From an uncultured Cytophagales bacterium (GTDB taxonomy: Bacteria; Bacteroidota; Bacteroidia; Cytophagales; Thermoflexibacteraceae), in the NCBI GenBank assembly GCA_938039675.1, contig CALHUI010000005.1:1-51030 (forward strand): a DNA stretch of 51,030 nucleotides. Reading direction: 5' to 3'. The position numbers were made by a program, and so were the translations under genes. Positions 37,411 to 45,423 of this stretch are shown here, one piece after another (position 1 is the first letter of the stretch; the number at the start of each line of letters is the position of its first letter). The notes below the pieces were generated by a model. The model was given only the letters and a program-made list of their open reading frames with translations. It did not search any database and had not been told where the DNA came from.

Positions 37411-38829
37411 TTAATGAAAATTGTTTAGTACCAACAGTGCAATAATGGCTATGGAGAGTGCTATTAGCCACAATCGCTGTAAAATGGTCAGTTGGCGCAA
37501 TAGCTGCCCTTCACGGAAAAACATTTGGTAAGGAGCTTTGAAATAGAAGTAAACAGAAATCACCGTAGCAGCTAAGCCACTGACAAACAGAAGGATAAGC
37601 CAAGTACTTTGCAGTTGTTGCCACTGCTGCCAAAGTGCTGAAAACATCAGTAATTTAGCGGCAAAACCTGCCGTAGGAGGTAAGCCGATTAAACCCGCCA
37701 TTGCCACCAACATAGCAACTCCTACTGTAGGTGTTGCTTTGCCAACCCCTGCAAATGCGCCAATCTCTTGACTTTGCCGTTCAGACTCTACCCATGCCAT
37801 CACGCCGAAGGCAAGGAAATTGAGCGCCAGATATACCCACAAATAGTAAATCAATGTTGTGGGTGCCTGTGCAACTGCTGCGGTCAGTATAAAACCTGCC
37901 TGTGCAATAGCCGAATATGCCATCAGTCGACGCATATTGGTCTGCCGAATAGCCGCCAGCGTACCTATAATCAAAGTAAGTACAGCCAATATGGCAAGCA
38001 CCGAAAGCATTGAGAGCACCTGCAACTGACTTGCGGCAGGAGTAAGCAGCGTCATAACAGCAGCCAATGCACCCGCTTTGGGCACAACGGAAAAAAATGC
38101 AGCAACAGGCAGCGGTGCTCCTTCCAACACATCGGGAGTCCAGATGTGAAACGGTACGGCAGAAGTTTTAAATAACAGTCCGCTCAAAATGAGCAGGAAG
38201 ACCAACCTTGCCCCCCATACAGGCAGCAGATTGGAAGAAACTTGCGCCAAAGAAAGGTTGCCTGTTGCGTTCCACCACAACGAAATGCCATAAAGCATGA
38301 GAGCACTCGAGAAAATACCGAACAGAATATATTTTACCCCTGCCTCTGTCGTTTTTTTCCCGGAAGCAAAAAAAACAAGGCCGTAGCTGCATATGGAAAC
38401 CGTTTCCAGTGCCATGAACAGCATCAGCAGGTTTTGCGCACGCACCATCAGCAGTAAGCCAAGCAATGCACCGCAGAGTAGGGTGTAATATTCGGGTTTG
38501 CTGTCATCCCCAAATGGTTTGGGCGGGAAAATCTGCCCCAGAAGTATGGTCAGCAGCGTTCCGCTCACTAATAGCAAATGGAACTGCCACACCAAAGGAC
38601 TTGCCAGTATCATTTCTGAGAAAAACACCTGTGTTTCCCCAGTAGGTTGAGCAGCAAGGGCGGCTAATATACCCGACAATCCGACACCGACAGCCCACAA
38701 CGACCACTGCCTGTGATGCTTGTCAAGAGCTGTTTGTATCATCAATAAAACCACCGTCAGCGCAGCTACGGCTATTTCAGGCCATAGCAGCCATAAGTCG
38801 TGGGAGATATTTTCGGGGAAAAGTTGCAC
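37411..38829 (-). CDS. nuoN: NADH-quinone oxidoreductase subunit N
   Basis: A protein of about 472 residues with some 13-14 transmembrane helices and the proton-antiporter-like core: LEtVSICSYGL-type segment, KYILFGIFSSALMLYG, KTSAVPFHIWTPDVLEGAP and RRLMAYSAIAQAGF, with the conserved lysines. It is one of three proton-pumping subunits of complex I. The frame opens from TTG 38856, but that codon lies in the loop of the rpsT terminator, so GTG 38829 is the likelier start. Unusually no other nuo gene is adjacent; upstream is rpsT, downstream the convergent hybrid kinase. Confidence 0.88.
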   Translation of the reverse strand: MQLFPENISHDLWLLWPEIAVAALTVVLLMIQTALDKHHRQWSLWAVGVGLSGILAALAAQPTGETQVFFSEMILASPLVWQFHLLLVSGTLLTILLGQIFPPKPFGDDSKPEYYTLLCGALLGLLLMVRAQNLLMLFMALETVSICSYGLVFFASGKKTTEAGVKYILFGIFSSALMLYGISLWWNATGNLSLAQVSSNLLPVWGARLVFLLILSGLLFKTSAVPFHIWTPDVLEGAPLPVAAFFSVVPKAGALAAVMTLLTPAASQLQVLSMLSVLAILAVLTLIIGTLAAIRQTNMRRLMAYSAIAQAGFILTAAVAQAPTTLIYYLWVYLALNFLAFGVMAWVESERQSQEIGAFAGVGKATPTVGVAMLVAMAGLIGLPPTAGFAAKLLMFSALWQQWQQLQSTWLILLFVSGLAATVISVYFYFKAPYQMFFREGQLLRQLTILQRLWLIALSIAIIALLVLNNFH

Positions 38830-38837
38830 AGCCTGTA

Positions 38838-38863
38838 AACAGAAAAGCCACCTCAAAGGTGGC
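38838..38863 (-). terminator. Terminator of rpsT
   Basis: GCCACCT (38847-38853) pairs perfectly with AGGTGGC (38857-38863), 3-nt loop; on the minus strand it is followed by TTTTCTGTTT. It lies between rpsT and nuoN. Confidence 0.75.
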
Positions 38864-38894
38864 CGATTTTCATTTCTTTTGAACGAAGGAACAA

Positions 38895-39152
38895 TTAAGA
38901 AGCCATTGCAGCAACAAACTTAGTCAGTTTAGATTTGTTGTTGGCAGCTTTTTTCCAATGGATGATATTTTTACGAGCCAAACGGTCGAGTTTGGAATAA
39001 ACAACTTTCAGCAGGGCTTGTGCTTCCTCCTTGTTGTTCATCGCACGCAAATTCTTAATCAAGGTGCGAGTTGTTTTATGCTGATAACGATTGCGCGCAC
39101 GCTTAGCTTCGTTAGAGCGAATTCTTTTTAATGCAGACTTATGATTTGCCAT
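38895..39152 (-). CDS. rpsT: 30S ribosomal protein S20
   Basis: An 85-residue basic helical protein, normal length for S20, with the family start ANHKSALKRIRSNEAKRARN and the later YSKLDRLARKNIIHWKKAANNKS segment. It binds 16S rRNA in the 30S body early in assembly. It has its own promoter (39209-39238) and terminator (38838-38863), so it is a separate unit between a TerC-type gene and nuoN. Confidence 0.96.
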   Translation of the reverse strand: MANHKSALKRIRSNEAKRARNRYQHKTTRTLIKNLRAMNNKEEAQALLKVVYSKLDRLARKNIIHWKKAANNKSKLTKFVAAMAS

Positions 39153-39208
39153 TGCTCAAAAATATATTTATCGTCAGAAACGGTTGGTTGCAATCCTGAT
39201 AAGGACTG

Positions 39209-39238
39209 CAAAACTAAAAGTAGTTTGCTTATTATCAA
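39209..39238 (-). promoter_or_regulatory. Promoter of rpsT
   Basis: On the minus strand TTG (39238-39236), 19 bp, TAGTTTTG (39216-39209): full -33/-7 match, overlapping the stop of the upstream TerC-type gene. Confidence 0.6.
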
Positions 39239-39963
39239 AACTTTGCACCGCTTTTTTTGCGCAAGCGAATATTGAGCAGTTCTACAATGAAGGAATAGGC
39301 CATTGCAAAATACACATAACCCTTTGGAAAGTGGAAATCTAAACCTTCGGCAACCAACAATACACCAATCATAATCAGAAATGACAGCGCCAGCATTTTT
39401 ACTGTGGGGTGGCGTTCTACGTATTCGCTGATTTGGTTTACAAATGCTATCATTACGCCAATGGAAATAATAATGGCAATAGCCATAATGATGATTTCTT
39501 TTACCAAGCCAATTGCGGTCAAGATAGAGTCGAAAGAAAAAACAACATCCACAAAAATGATTTGCGCCATAACCAGCATAAAACCCGCCGTGATTGTGTT
39601 TTTTAGCTCGTCTTCCGTTTTGCCGGCGTGTTCCATTTTAGCGTGAATCTCCGAGGTGCTTTTGGCTATCAGAAACAGGCCGCCGGCTATCAAAATCAGG
39701 TCTTTCCCGCTGAATCCGATGTCCATAAAAGTAAACAAGTCTGCATTGAGCCCTATAATCCATTGCACAACCATCAGCAGCAGCAAGCGAACAACCAAGG
39801 CAGATAACAGTCCCACTCTTCTGCTTGTTGGTTGCTGTGCGGCGGGCAGTCGGGAAGCGATGATAGAAATAAAAATTACGTTATCAATGCCTAAAACAAT
39901 TTCAAGAGCAGTCAGTGTAAGCAAACTGATGATGCCTTCGGAGGTAAACAATACGTCGAACAT
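39235..39963 (-). CDS. TerC family membrane protein (short, YkoY/YoaE-like)
   Basis: A 242-residue protein with about seven transmembrane helices. The two conserved acidic motifs are LEIVLGIDNVIFISII (about 19-34) and VDVVFSFDSILTAIGL (about 138-153), with a KSTSEIHAKMEH loop between. The family is tied to metal (mainly manganese) export. It is shorter than the TerC protein at 14754 and lacks its long loop, so the two are different subfamilies. Transcribed toward rpsT, which has its own promoter. Confidence 0.9.
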   Translation of the reverse strand: MFDVLFTSEGIISLLTLTALEIVLGIDNVIFISIIASRLPAAQQPTSRRVGLLSALVVRLLLLMVVQWIIGLNADLFTFMDIGFSGKDLILIAGGLFLIAKSTSEIHAKMEHAGKTEDELKNTITAGFMLVMAQIIFVDVVFSFDSILTAIGLVKEIIIMAIAIIISIGVMIAFVNQISEYVERHPTVKMLALSFLIMIGVLLVAEGLDFHFPKGYVYFAMAYSFIVELLNIRLRKKSGAKF

Positions 39964-40159
39964 AGTGTTTAAAATAAAAAACGCGGCAATTTACAAGAAC
40001 TGATGTGAAATGCAGAAACGGCGGCCGATTTAATAAAATCCGCTGCAAGAGGCAATTGGTATGCACGCATACTTTTTGCAAAACATATCTGATTCCTGCA
40101 AAAAAGCCGCTAAATTTGAAGCCTTATATTTCTCCAACCAAACATCAGTTAGATAGATT

Positions 40160-41299
40160 ATGAATTTTCAACTGACAGAAGAACACCTGGCTGTGCGGCA
40201 GGCTGCACGCGAGTTTGCACAAACCGAATTGCTGCCGGGTGTAATTGAGCGCGATGAGCACCAGATTTTCCCTGCCGAACAAATCAAAAAAATGGGAGAG
40301 CTGGGTTTTATGGGTATGATGGTGTCGCCCGAATACGGGGGCAGCGGCATGGATACGATTTCGTATGTGCTGGCTATGGAAGAAATTTCCAAAGTAGATG
40401 CTTCCGCTTCGGTATGTATGTCGGTAAACAATTCGCTTGTTTGCTGGGGTTTGGAAACTTTCGGTACCGAAGAGCAAAAGCGCAAGTACCTTCCGCGTCT
40501 GGCAAAAGGAGAAATCATCGGTGCGTTTTGCCTTTCAGAGCCTGAGGCCGGCAGCGATGCAACCAGCCAGCGCACCACAGCCATTGATATGGGCGACTAT
40601 TATCTGCTCAACGGTACTAAAAATTGGATTACCAACGGCAACAGTGCCTCTGTTTATATTGTGATTGCACAAACCTATCCCGAAAAAAGACATAAAGGAA
40701 TTAATGCACTGATTGTAGAGCGCGATACACCCGGTTTTGTGGTTGGCAAAAAAGAGAACAAACTCGGCATCCGCGGTTCAGATACCCACTCGCTGATGTT
40801 TACCGACGTAAAAGTACCCAAAGCAAACCGTATCGGCCAAGACGGGTTCGGGTTCACTTTTGCTATGGAAACACTTAACGGCGGTCGTATCGGTATTGCT
40901 GCACAAGCATTGGGCATTGCTTCCGGTGCTTACGAATTGGCACTGAAATACTCCAAAGAACGCAAAGCCTTTGGTCAGGAAATTCATAAACATCAGGCAA
41001 TTGCCTTTAAGCTCGCCGACATGGCTACTCAGATAGAAGCGGCACGCCTGCTTTGCCTTAAAGCGGCTTATCTGAAAGATGAGCACGCCGACTATGCACA
41101 CGCAAGCGCAATGGCGAAACTCTTTGCTTCGCAGGTAGCAATGGATGTTACCACAGAGGCCGTACAAATCCACGGAGGCTACGGCTACGTAAAGGAGTTC
41201 CATGTGGAGCGCCTGATGCGCGATGCGAAGATTACCCAAATTTATGAAGGCACTTCCGAGATTCAGAAAATTGTAATTTCCCGCGGAATTTTGAAATAA
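40160..41299 (+). CDS. Acyl-CoA dehydrogenase
   Basis: A 379-residue flavoenzyme that oxidises acyl-CoA to enoyl-CoA. Visible: MNFQLTEEHLAVRQAAREFA at the N-terminus, FCLSEPEAGSDA (FAD-binding), NGTKNWITNG, RIGIAAQALGIA, KERKAFGQ and the C-terminal QIHGGYGYVKEFHVERLMRDAKI with catalytic Glu region IYEGTSEIQ. It most resembles short-chain/butyryl-CoA dehydrogenases. A TAAATTTG box lies at 40111-40118, upstream of ATG 40160. It is followed by a hairpin terminator and the duplicated element. Confidence 0.95.
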   Translation: MNFQLTEEHLAVRQAAREFAQTELLPGVIERDEHQIFPAEQIKKMGELGFMGMMVSPEYGGSGMDTISYVLAMEEISKVDASASVCMSVNNSLVCWGLETFGTEEQKRKYLPRLAKGEIIGAFCLSEPEAGSDATSQRTTAIDMGDYYLLNGTKNWITNGNSASVYIVIAQTYPEKRHKGINALIVERDTPGFVVGKKENKLGIRGSDTHSLMFTDVKVPKANRIGQDGFGFTFAMETLNGGRIGIAAQALGIASGAYELALKYSKERKAFGQEIHKHQAIAFKLADMATQIEAARLLCLKAAYLKDEHADYAHASAMAKLFASQVAMDVTTEAVQIHGGYGYVKEFHVERLMRDAKITQIYEGTSEIQKIVISRGILK

Positions 41300-41306
41300 T
41301 TCATCT

Positions 41307-41346
41307 CCGATAAAAATCGGGAAAATGGCCATTTTATCGGCTTTTT
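41307..41346 (+). terminator. Terminator of the acyl-CoA dehydrogenase gene
   Basis: CCGATAAAA (41307-41315) pairs with TTTTATCGG (41332-41340), followed by CTTTTT; 8 bp past the stop codon. Part of this hairpin also resembles the 30-bp boxes described nearby. Confidence 0.7.
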
Positions 41347-41521
41347 AAGAGTTTCATCGGAAAAATTGCCTGTTTCATCGAATAGTTAAAAATTGTATTG
41401 TTAGATTACTTACCTTTACACCAGAGAAAGTTGAAGAACAAGATTCGACATTTTTTAAGGATTATTTGGTTTAATTGTTAAAGCTGTAGAGCCTGCCCTC
41501 TCTGAGAGCAGGTTCTTTTTT
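41316..41521. repeat. Tandem duplication, copy 1 (boxes plus short transcription unit)
   Basis: First copy of a direct duplication whose second copy starts about 330 bp downstream. It contains two related boxes (41316-41345, diverged and overlapping the terminator hairpin; 41356-41385), a -7-like box TACCTTTA (41411-41418) and a nearly invariant stretch ending in a terminator (41521). Confidence 0.8.
41424..41521 (+). ncRNA. Putative small RNA, copy 1
   Basis: About 98 nt predicted from the -7-like box (41411-41418) to the T-run of a Rho-independent terminator (stem 41490-41514, T-run 41516-41521). The sequence from 41419 to 41521 matches copy 2 except at 2 positions. It could alternatively be the mRNA of a 16-codon peptide starting at TTG 41431. 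The start point is an estimate; there is no good -33 TTG at standard distance (a TTG lies 15 bp upstream of the box). Confidence 0.5.
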
Positions 41522-41645
41522 ATGCTTGCTTATCGACTTGTACAAAATCAATATTTGGCAATAACGAAACACAGCTTTTACAGCATCAAATTCATTGAGG
41601 ATACAGGTACAAAACGGGATGCAGGCTAATTGCACTTTTATTGAA

Positions 41646-41855
41646 ATCGGATAAAATGCCTGTTTCATCGATTTTTACACAAGAGGTCATCGAATAAAAT
41701 ATCTGTTTCGTCGAATAGCTGAAAATGGTATTATAGGATTGGCTACCTTTGCACCAGAGAGAGTTGAAGAACAAGATTCGACATTTTTTAAGGATTATTT
41801 GGTTTAATTGTTAAAGCTGTAGAGCCTGCCCTCCCTGAGAGCAGGTTCTTTTTTT
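41646..41855. repeat. Tandem duplication, copy 2
   Basis: Second copy of the element at 41316. Boxes at 41646-41675 and 41689-41718, -7 box TACCTTTG (41744-41751) and the conserved transcribed part to 41855. The 41 bp directly before the -7 box differ from copy 1 at 10 positions, the transcribed part at 2 of about 103. Confidence 0.8.
41757..41855 (+). ncRNA. Putative small RNA, copy 2
   Basis: Counterpart of the unit at 41424, with a better -7 box (TACCTTTG) and a T-run one base longer (41849-41855). It ends 49 bp before the porU start, and the terminator would separate it from porU. The 16-codon TTG frame is present and identical (41764-41814). Confidence 0.5.
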
Positions 41856-41873
41856 ATCCTGACATTATCGGTG

Positions 41874-41881
41874 TAAATTTG
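41874..41881 (+). promoter_or_regulatory. -7 promoter box for porU
   Basis: TAAATTTG, 23 bp before the porU ATG. The start codon itself lies in a 14-bp palindrome GTTCAT-ct-ATGAAC (41897-41910). Confidence 0.45.
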
Positions 41882-41904
41882 AACAAACCAAGCTATGTTC
41901 ATCT

Positions 41905-44900
41905 ATGAACCGATTTTTTTTGCTGTCCATCGTTCTTGTTGTTGCCGTTACGGGCTTTTGTGCAAATGCGCAGCCCCTTGCCGGTGGCAACAGCTACCGC
42001 ATGGCAATTCCTAAAACCGGAATTTATCGCATCAATCGGGCATTTTTAACGTCTATGGGTATTAATGCCGCAGAGATAGACCCGCGACGGATTCAGATTT
42101 TCAGCAGCGAGGGCGGTATGTTACCACAGGCCAACGGTTCTCCGCGCTCCCCATTAACCGAACTTGCTATCTACGTACAGGGCGAACAGGACGGCAGATT
42201 TGATGCAGAAGACTTCATTCTGTTTTATGCGCAGGGAGCGGACAAGATTACTGCCGACCGCAACCGCCGACTGCTGCAACATGAAAAAAACCTTTATGAC
42301 GACTTGAATTATTGTTTCCTTGTTATCGGCAGCGTTAACGGCCGACGCATCAGCCAACAAAGCCCTGCCCCCGAATCGGGTAATGCCATTACAGAGTTTC
42401 AGGAATTTCTGTACTACGAAAAAGACGAGTTTAATATTGTCAATTCGGGGCGGCGTTGGTTTGGCGAACGTTTTGACTTCCTGACCGAACACACCCTGCG
42501 CTTTCCTGCCACAGGATGGATAAGCGGCACAGCGGTACAAGTGCAGTCGGCCGTAATGGCGCAATCTGCGACGGAAACCTCGTTTATCTGGCAACTGAAT
42601 GGGCAAGAACTGGGCAGCCGTCGGATAGGAGCTGTGCCTATTGCTACCTATGCGCGCCGCGGAACTATTGCAGAAGCAACTTTTAATATCATACCTGCCG
42701 CCACGCCTGCCAACAATGAATTCGCGGTACGTATTCGCTATGACAGGGCAGGAAACAGCGCAGCTTTCGGACATTTGGACTACGTTTCGCTTAATTTTCA
42801 GCGCCGCCTGCAACTGTATGATAACGCCACTTTTTTTCGGTCGTTTGCAGCGGCAGAGCAGAGGGTAAGTACTTTTCGCATAGCCAATGCCACGGCAGAC
42901 TTGCAAGTTTGGGATGTTACCAACTTTGCTGCTCCGCAAACAATCGCATTGCGCAACGCGGGTGATGAGGCAATTTTTAGTGTTGCCAATCCACAGTTGC
43001 AATTGCGCGAATACGCCCTTTTTCGCATGGAAGGTCTGCCAGAGCCTCGTTTTGCAGGTGTGGCAGCGCGGCAAAACCTCCGCGGTGCTGCCGCTAACCC
43101 CGATTTGCTGATTGTAACGGCGCCTCAGTTTCTGTCGGAAGCGCAACGGCTGGCGGCATTTCGCCAACAGAATGACGGACTGGCGGTGGAGGTAGTAATT
43201 ACCACGCAGATATACAATGAGTTTGCTTCGGGGCGAAAAGACCTGACCGCCATCCGCGACTTTGCCCGACTGCGCTACCTGCAACCGCAAAGCCGCCTGA
43301 AATACCTGCTGCTGTTTGGCGATGCCTCCTACGACTACAAAGACCGAAACCCGAACAATACGAACTTTGTCCCTGTGTACGAGTCGTATGAGTCGCTGCA
43401 TCCTATTTTTAGCTTTTCGTCAGACGACTATTTCGGTTTTTTTGATGAGCATGAGGGTCAATGGGAAGAAGATTTCGGCAGCATATATGACATGGAAATA
43501 GGCGTGGGTCGCCTGCCTGCCAAAACAGCCCGCGAGGCAGCCGCAATGGTTGATAAACTGATACATTACACCACTGCCGCCGCATTGGGCAACTGGCGCA
43601 GTCGCCTTGTGTTCGTAGCCGATGACGGCGATTTCAATATCCATTTGACAGACAGTGAACAACTTTCGTCGTTGGCACAGCGACGCGCTCACAATTTTCA
43701 GGTACAGAAAGTTTACATTGATGCCTTCCCGCAAGTTGCCACACCTACGGGGCGGCGCTCACCGGCAGCACGCCGGGCACTTAACCAACAAATTACCGAT
43801 GGTGCGCTGATGGTAAACTATACCGGACATGGTTCAGAAACGGGCTGGGCATCGGAGGCAGTGCTGGATGTGATACAAATTAACAACTGGACAAACTACG
43901 ACCGTTTGCCGCTGATGATAACGGCTACCTGCGAATTTGGCCGTTATGACAACCCTTTTCTTACTTCGGGGGCAGAATTTGCCTTGCTCAATCCACGCGG
44001 AGGGGCGATTGCCTTAGTTACTACTACTCGACCTGTTTTCTCAAGTACCAATTTTATCCTCAATGAAGCATTTTATAATGCGGCGTTTACACCCGTGAAC
44101 GGCATGATGCCACGGCTGGGCGACATTCAGCGGCAAACCAAAAATAACAGCGTGAATGGCGTAGTCAATCGGAACTTTGCGCTGCTGGGCGACCCCTCTA
44201 TGCGCCTTGCCTATCCTGCCCAAGAAATTGTGCTGACAAATGCTCCCGATACGCTCAAAGCGCTGGCCAATGTTACACTTGCAGGCGAAATCAGAAGGCA
44301 GGGCATGTCAGATGCAAATTTTAACGGTATGCTGCAAATAGAAGTGCTGGAAAAGGAATTTGACTTGCAAACGCTTGGCGATGAAGATGCGCCTGCTACT
44401 TACCGCGACAGACCCGCTGCACTGTTTCGCGGAGAAGTGAGCGTACGTCAAGGGCGGTTTGCTGTGCAGTTCACCATGCCTAAAAACATCAACTATGCCT
44501 TCGGGCAGGGGCGCATCAGCGCCTATGCGATGGATGCCGCCCGCAATATCGACGCTGTCGGTGCATGGAACATCACCGTAGGAGGCACCGCAACAACCGT
44601 TTTACCGGACAATACACCGCCACAAATCAGGTTGTTTATGGACAACGAGCAGTTTCAAAACGGTGGGCGCACGCGGTCTGATACAGAGTTATTGGCTTTT
44701 TTGCACGATGACACAGGTATCAATATCAGCAGTATGGGGATTGGTCAAGACATTACCGCTACGCTGGACGGGGAACAGCCTTTCCTATTAAACAGATTTT
44801 ATCGCGCTGCCTTGGACGATTCGCGGCGCGGCAGCCTGCGGTTTGCGCTGCACGACCTCGCCAAGGGAGAACACACCCTGCGGGTAAAGGCTTGGGACGT

Positions 44901-45276
44901 ACACAATAACCCCGCCGAAGCTGAAATACGTTTTGTGGTGGCGGAAGACCCGCTGCTTTTGGACAATGCCAAAGTATATCCGAACCCCGTAACGGCAGAA
45001 ACTGACCAAGTGCGTTGGCAATTTACGCACAACCGCATTGGGGCGGACTTTAAGGTAACGGTTGCTGTTCATGAATTGACGGGCAGGCAAATCATGAAAC
45101 AACAAACAGACCTGTACAATGTAAGAAATGAGCAGGTAGAATTGATTTGGGAAGGGTTTGACGCAACGGAGCGCACGCTTGCCAAAGGCATCTACATTTA
45201 TCGGATTACAGTAGAGGCATTAACTGCCGAAAAGGAGCAAGCCGCATTTACCGGCAGACTTGCCGTAATGAGGTAG
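41905..45276 (+). CDS. porU: Type IX secretion system sortase PorU
   Basis: An 1123-residue C25-family (gingipain-like) cysteine protease of the type IX secretion system. Signal peptide about 1-22 (cut after ANA); N-terminal beta region; catalytic domain about 395-780 with His642 (NYTGHGSETGW) and Cys676 (TATCEFGRY); then beta domains and a C-terminal type IX-style domain (VYPNPVTAE... GIYIYRITVE). PorU sits at the cell surface, removes the C-terminal sorting signals of secreted proteins and links them to lipopolysaccharide. Length is typical. porV follows 147 bp downstream, the usual pairing. Confidence 0.95.
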   Translation: MNRFFLLSIVLVVAVTGFCANAQPLAGGNSYRMAIPKTGIYRINRAFLTSMGINAAEIDPRRIQIFSSEGGMLPQANGSPRSPLTELAIYVQGEQDGRFDAEDFILFYAQGADKITADRNRRLLQHEKNLYDDLNYCFLVIGSVNGRRISQQSPAPESGNAITEFQEFLYYEKDEFNIVNSGRRWFGERFDFLTEHTLRFPATGWISGTAVQVQSAVMAQSATETSFIWQLNGQELGSRRIGAVPIATYARRGTIAEATFNIIPAATPANNEFAVRIRYDRAGNSAAFGHLDYVSLNFQRRLQLYDNATFFRSFAAAEQRVSTFRIANATADLQVWDVTNFAAPQTIALRNAGDEAIFSVANPQLQLREYALFRMEGLPEPRFAGVAARQNLRGAAANPDLLIVTAPQFLSEAQRLAAFRQQNDGLAVEVVITTQIYNEFASGRKDLTAIRDFARLRYLQPQSRLKYLLLFGDASYDYKDRNPNNTNFVPVYESYESLHPIFSFSSDDYFGFFDEHEGQWEEDFGSIYDMEIGVGRLPAKTAREAAAMVDKLIHYTTAAALGNWRSRLVFVADDGDFNIHLTDSEQLSSLAQRRAHNFQVQKVYIDAFPQVATPTGRRSPAARRALNQQITDGALMVNYTGHGSETGWASEAVLDVIQINNWTNYDRLPLMITATCEFGRYDNPFLTSGAEFALLNPRGGAIALVTTTRPVFSSTNFILNEAFYNAAFTPVNGMMPRLGDIQRQTKNNSVNGVVNRNFALLGDPSMRLAYPAQEIVLTNAPDTLKALANVTLAGEIRRQGMSDANFNGMLQIEVLEKEFDLQTLGDEDAPATYRDRPAALFRGEVSVRQGRFAVQFTMPKNINYAFGQGRISAYAMDAARNIDAVGAWNITVGGTATTVLPDNTPPQIRLFMDNEQFQNGGRTRSDTELLAFLHDDTGINISSMGIGQDITATLDGEQPFLLNRFYRAALDDSRRGSLRFALHDLAKGEHTLRVKAWDVHNNPAEAEIRFVVAEDPLLLDNAKVYPNPVTAETDQVRWQFTHNRIGADFKVTVAVHELTGRQIMKQQTDLYNVRNEQVELIWEGFDATERTLAKGIYIYRITVEALTAEKEQAAFTGRLAVMR

Positions 45277-45423
45277 GCAGTTTTGCTTTTTTGGCTTCCG
45301 GAAATTAATATTGCCAATATTTTAACTTTTATTAAAATTCATCCGCAAGCCTTTTGCTTATGTTGTTATTCTTTACCCACATTTTATTCTGGTAAAGTCA
45401 CATTTCTCTTAATTTCAAACTTT

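Noticed and set aside
42154-43401. A 415-codon open frame on the minus strand inside porU
   Set aside because: It lies wholly opposite an unmistakable PorU frame, has a residue composition rich in Arg/Cys/Gln without domains, and is the kind of shadow expected from skewed third-position usage.
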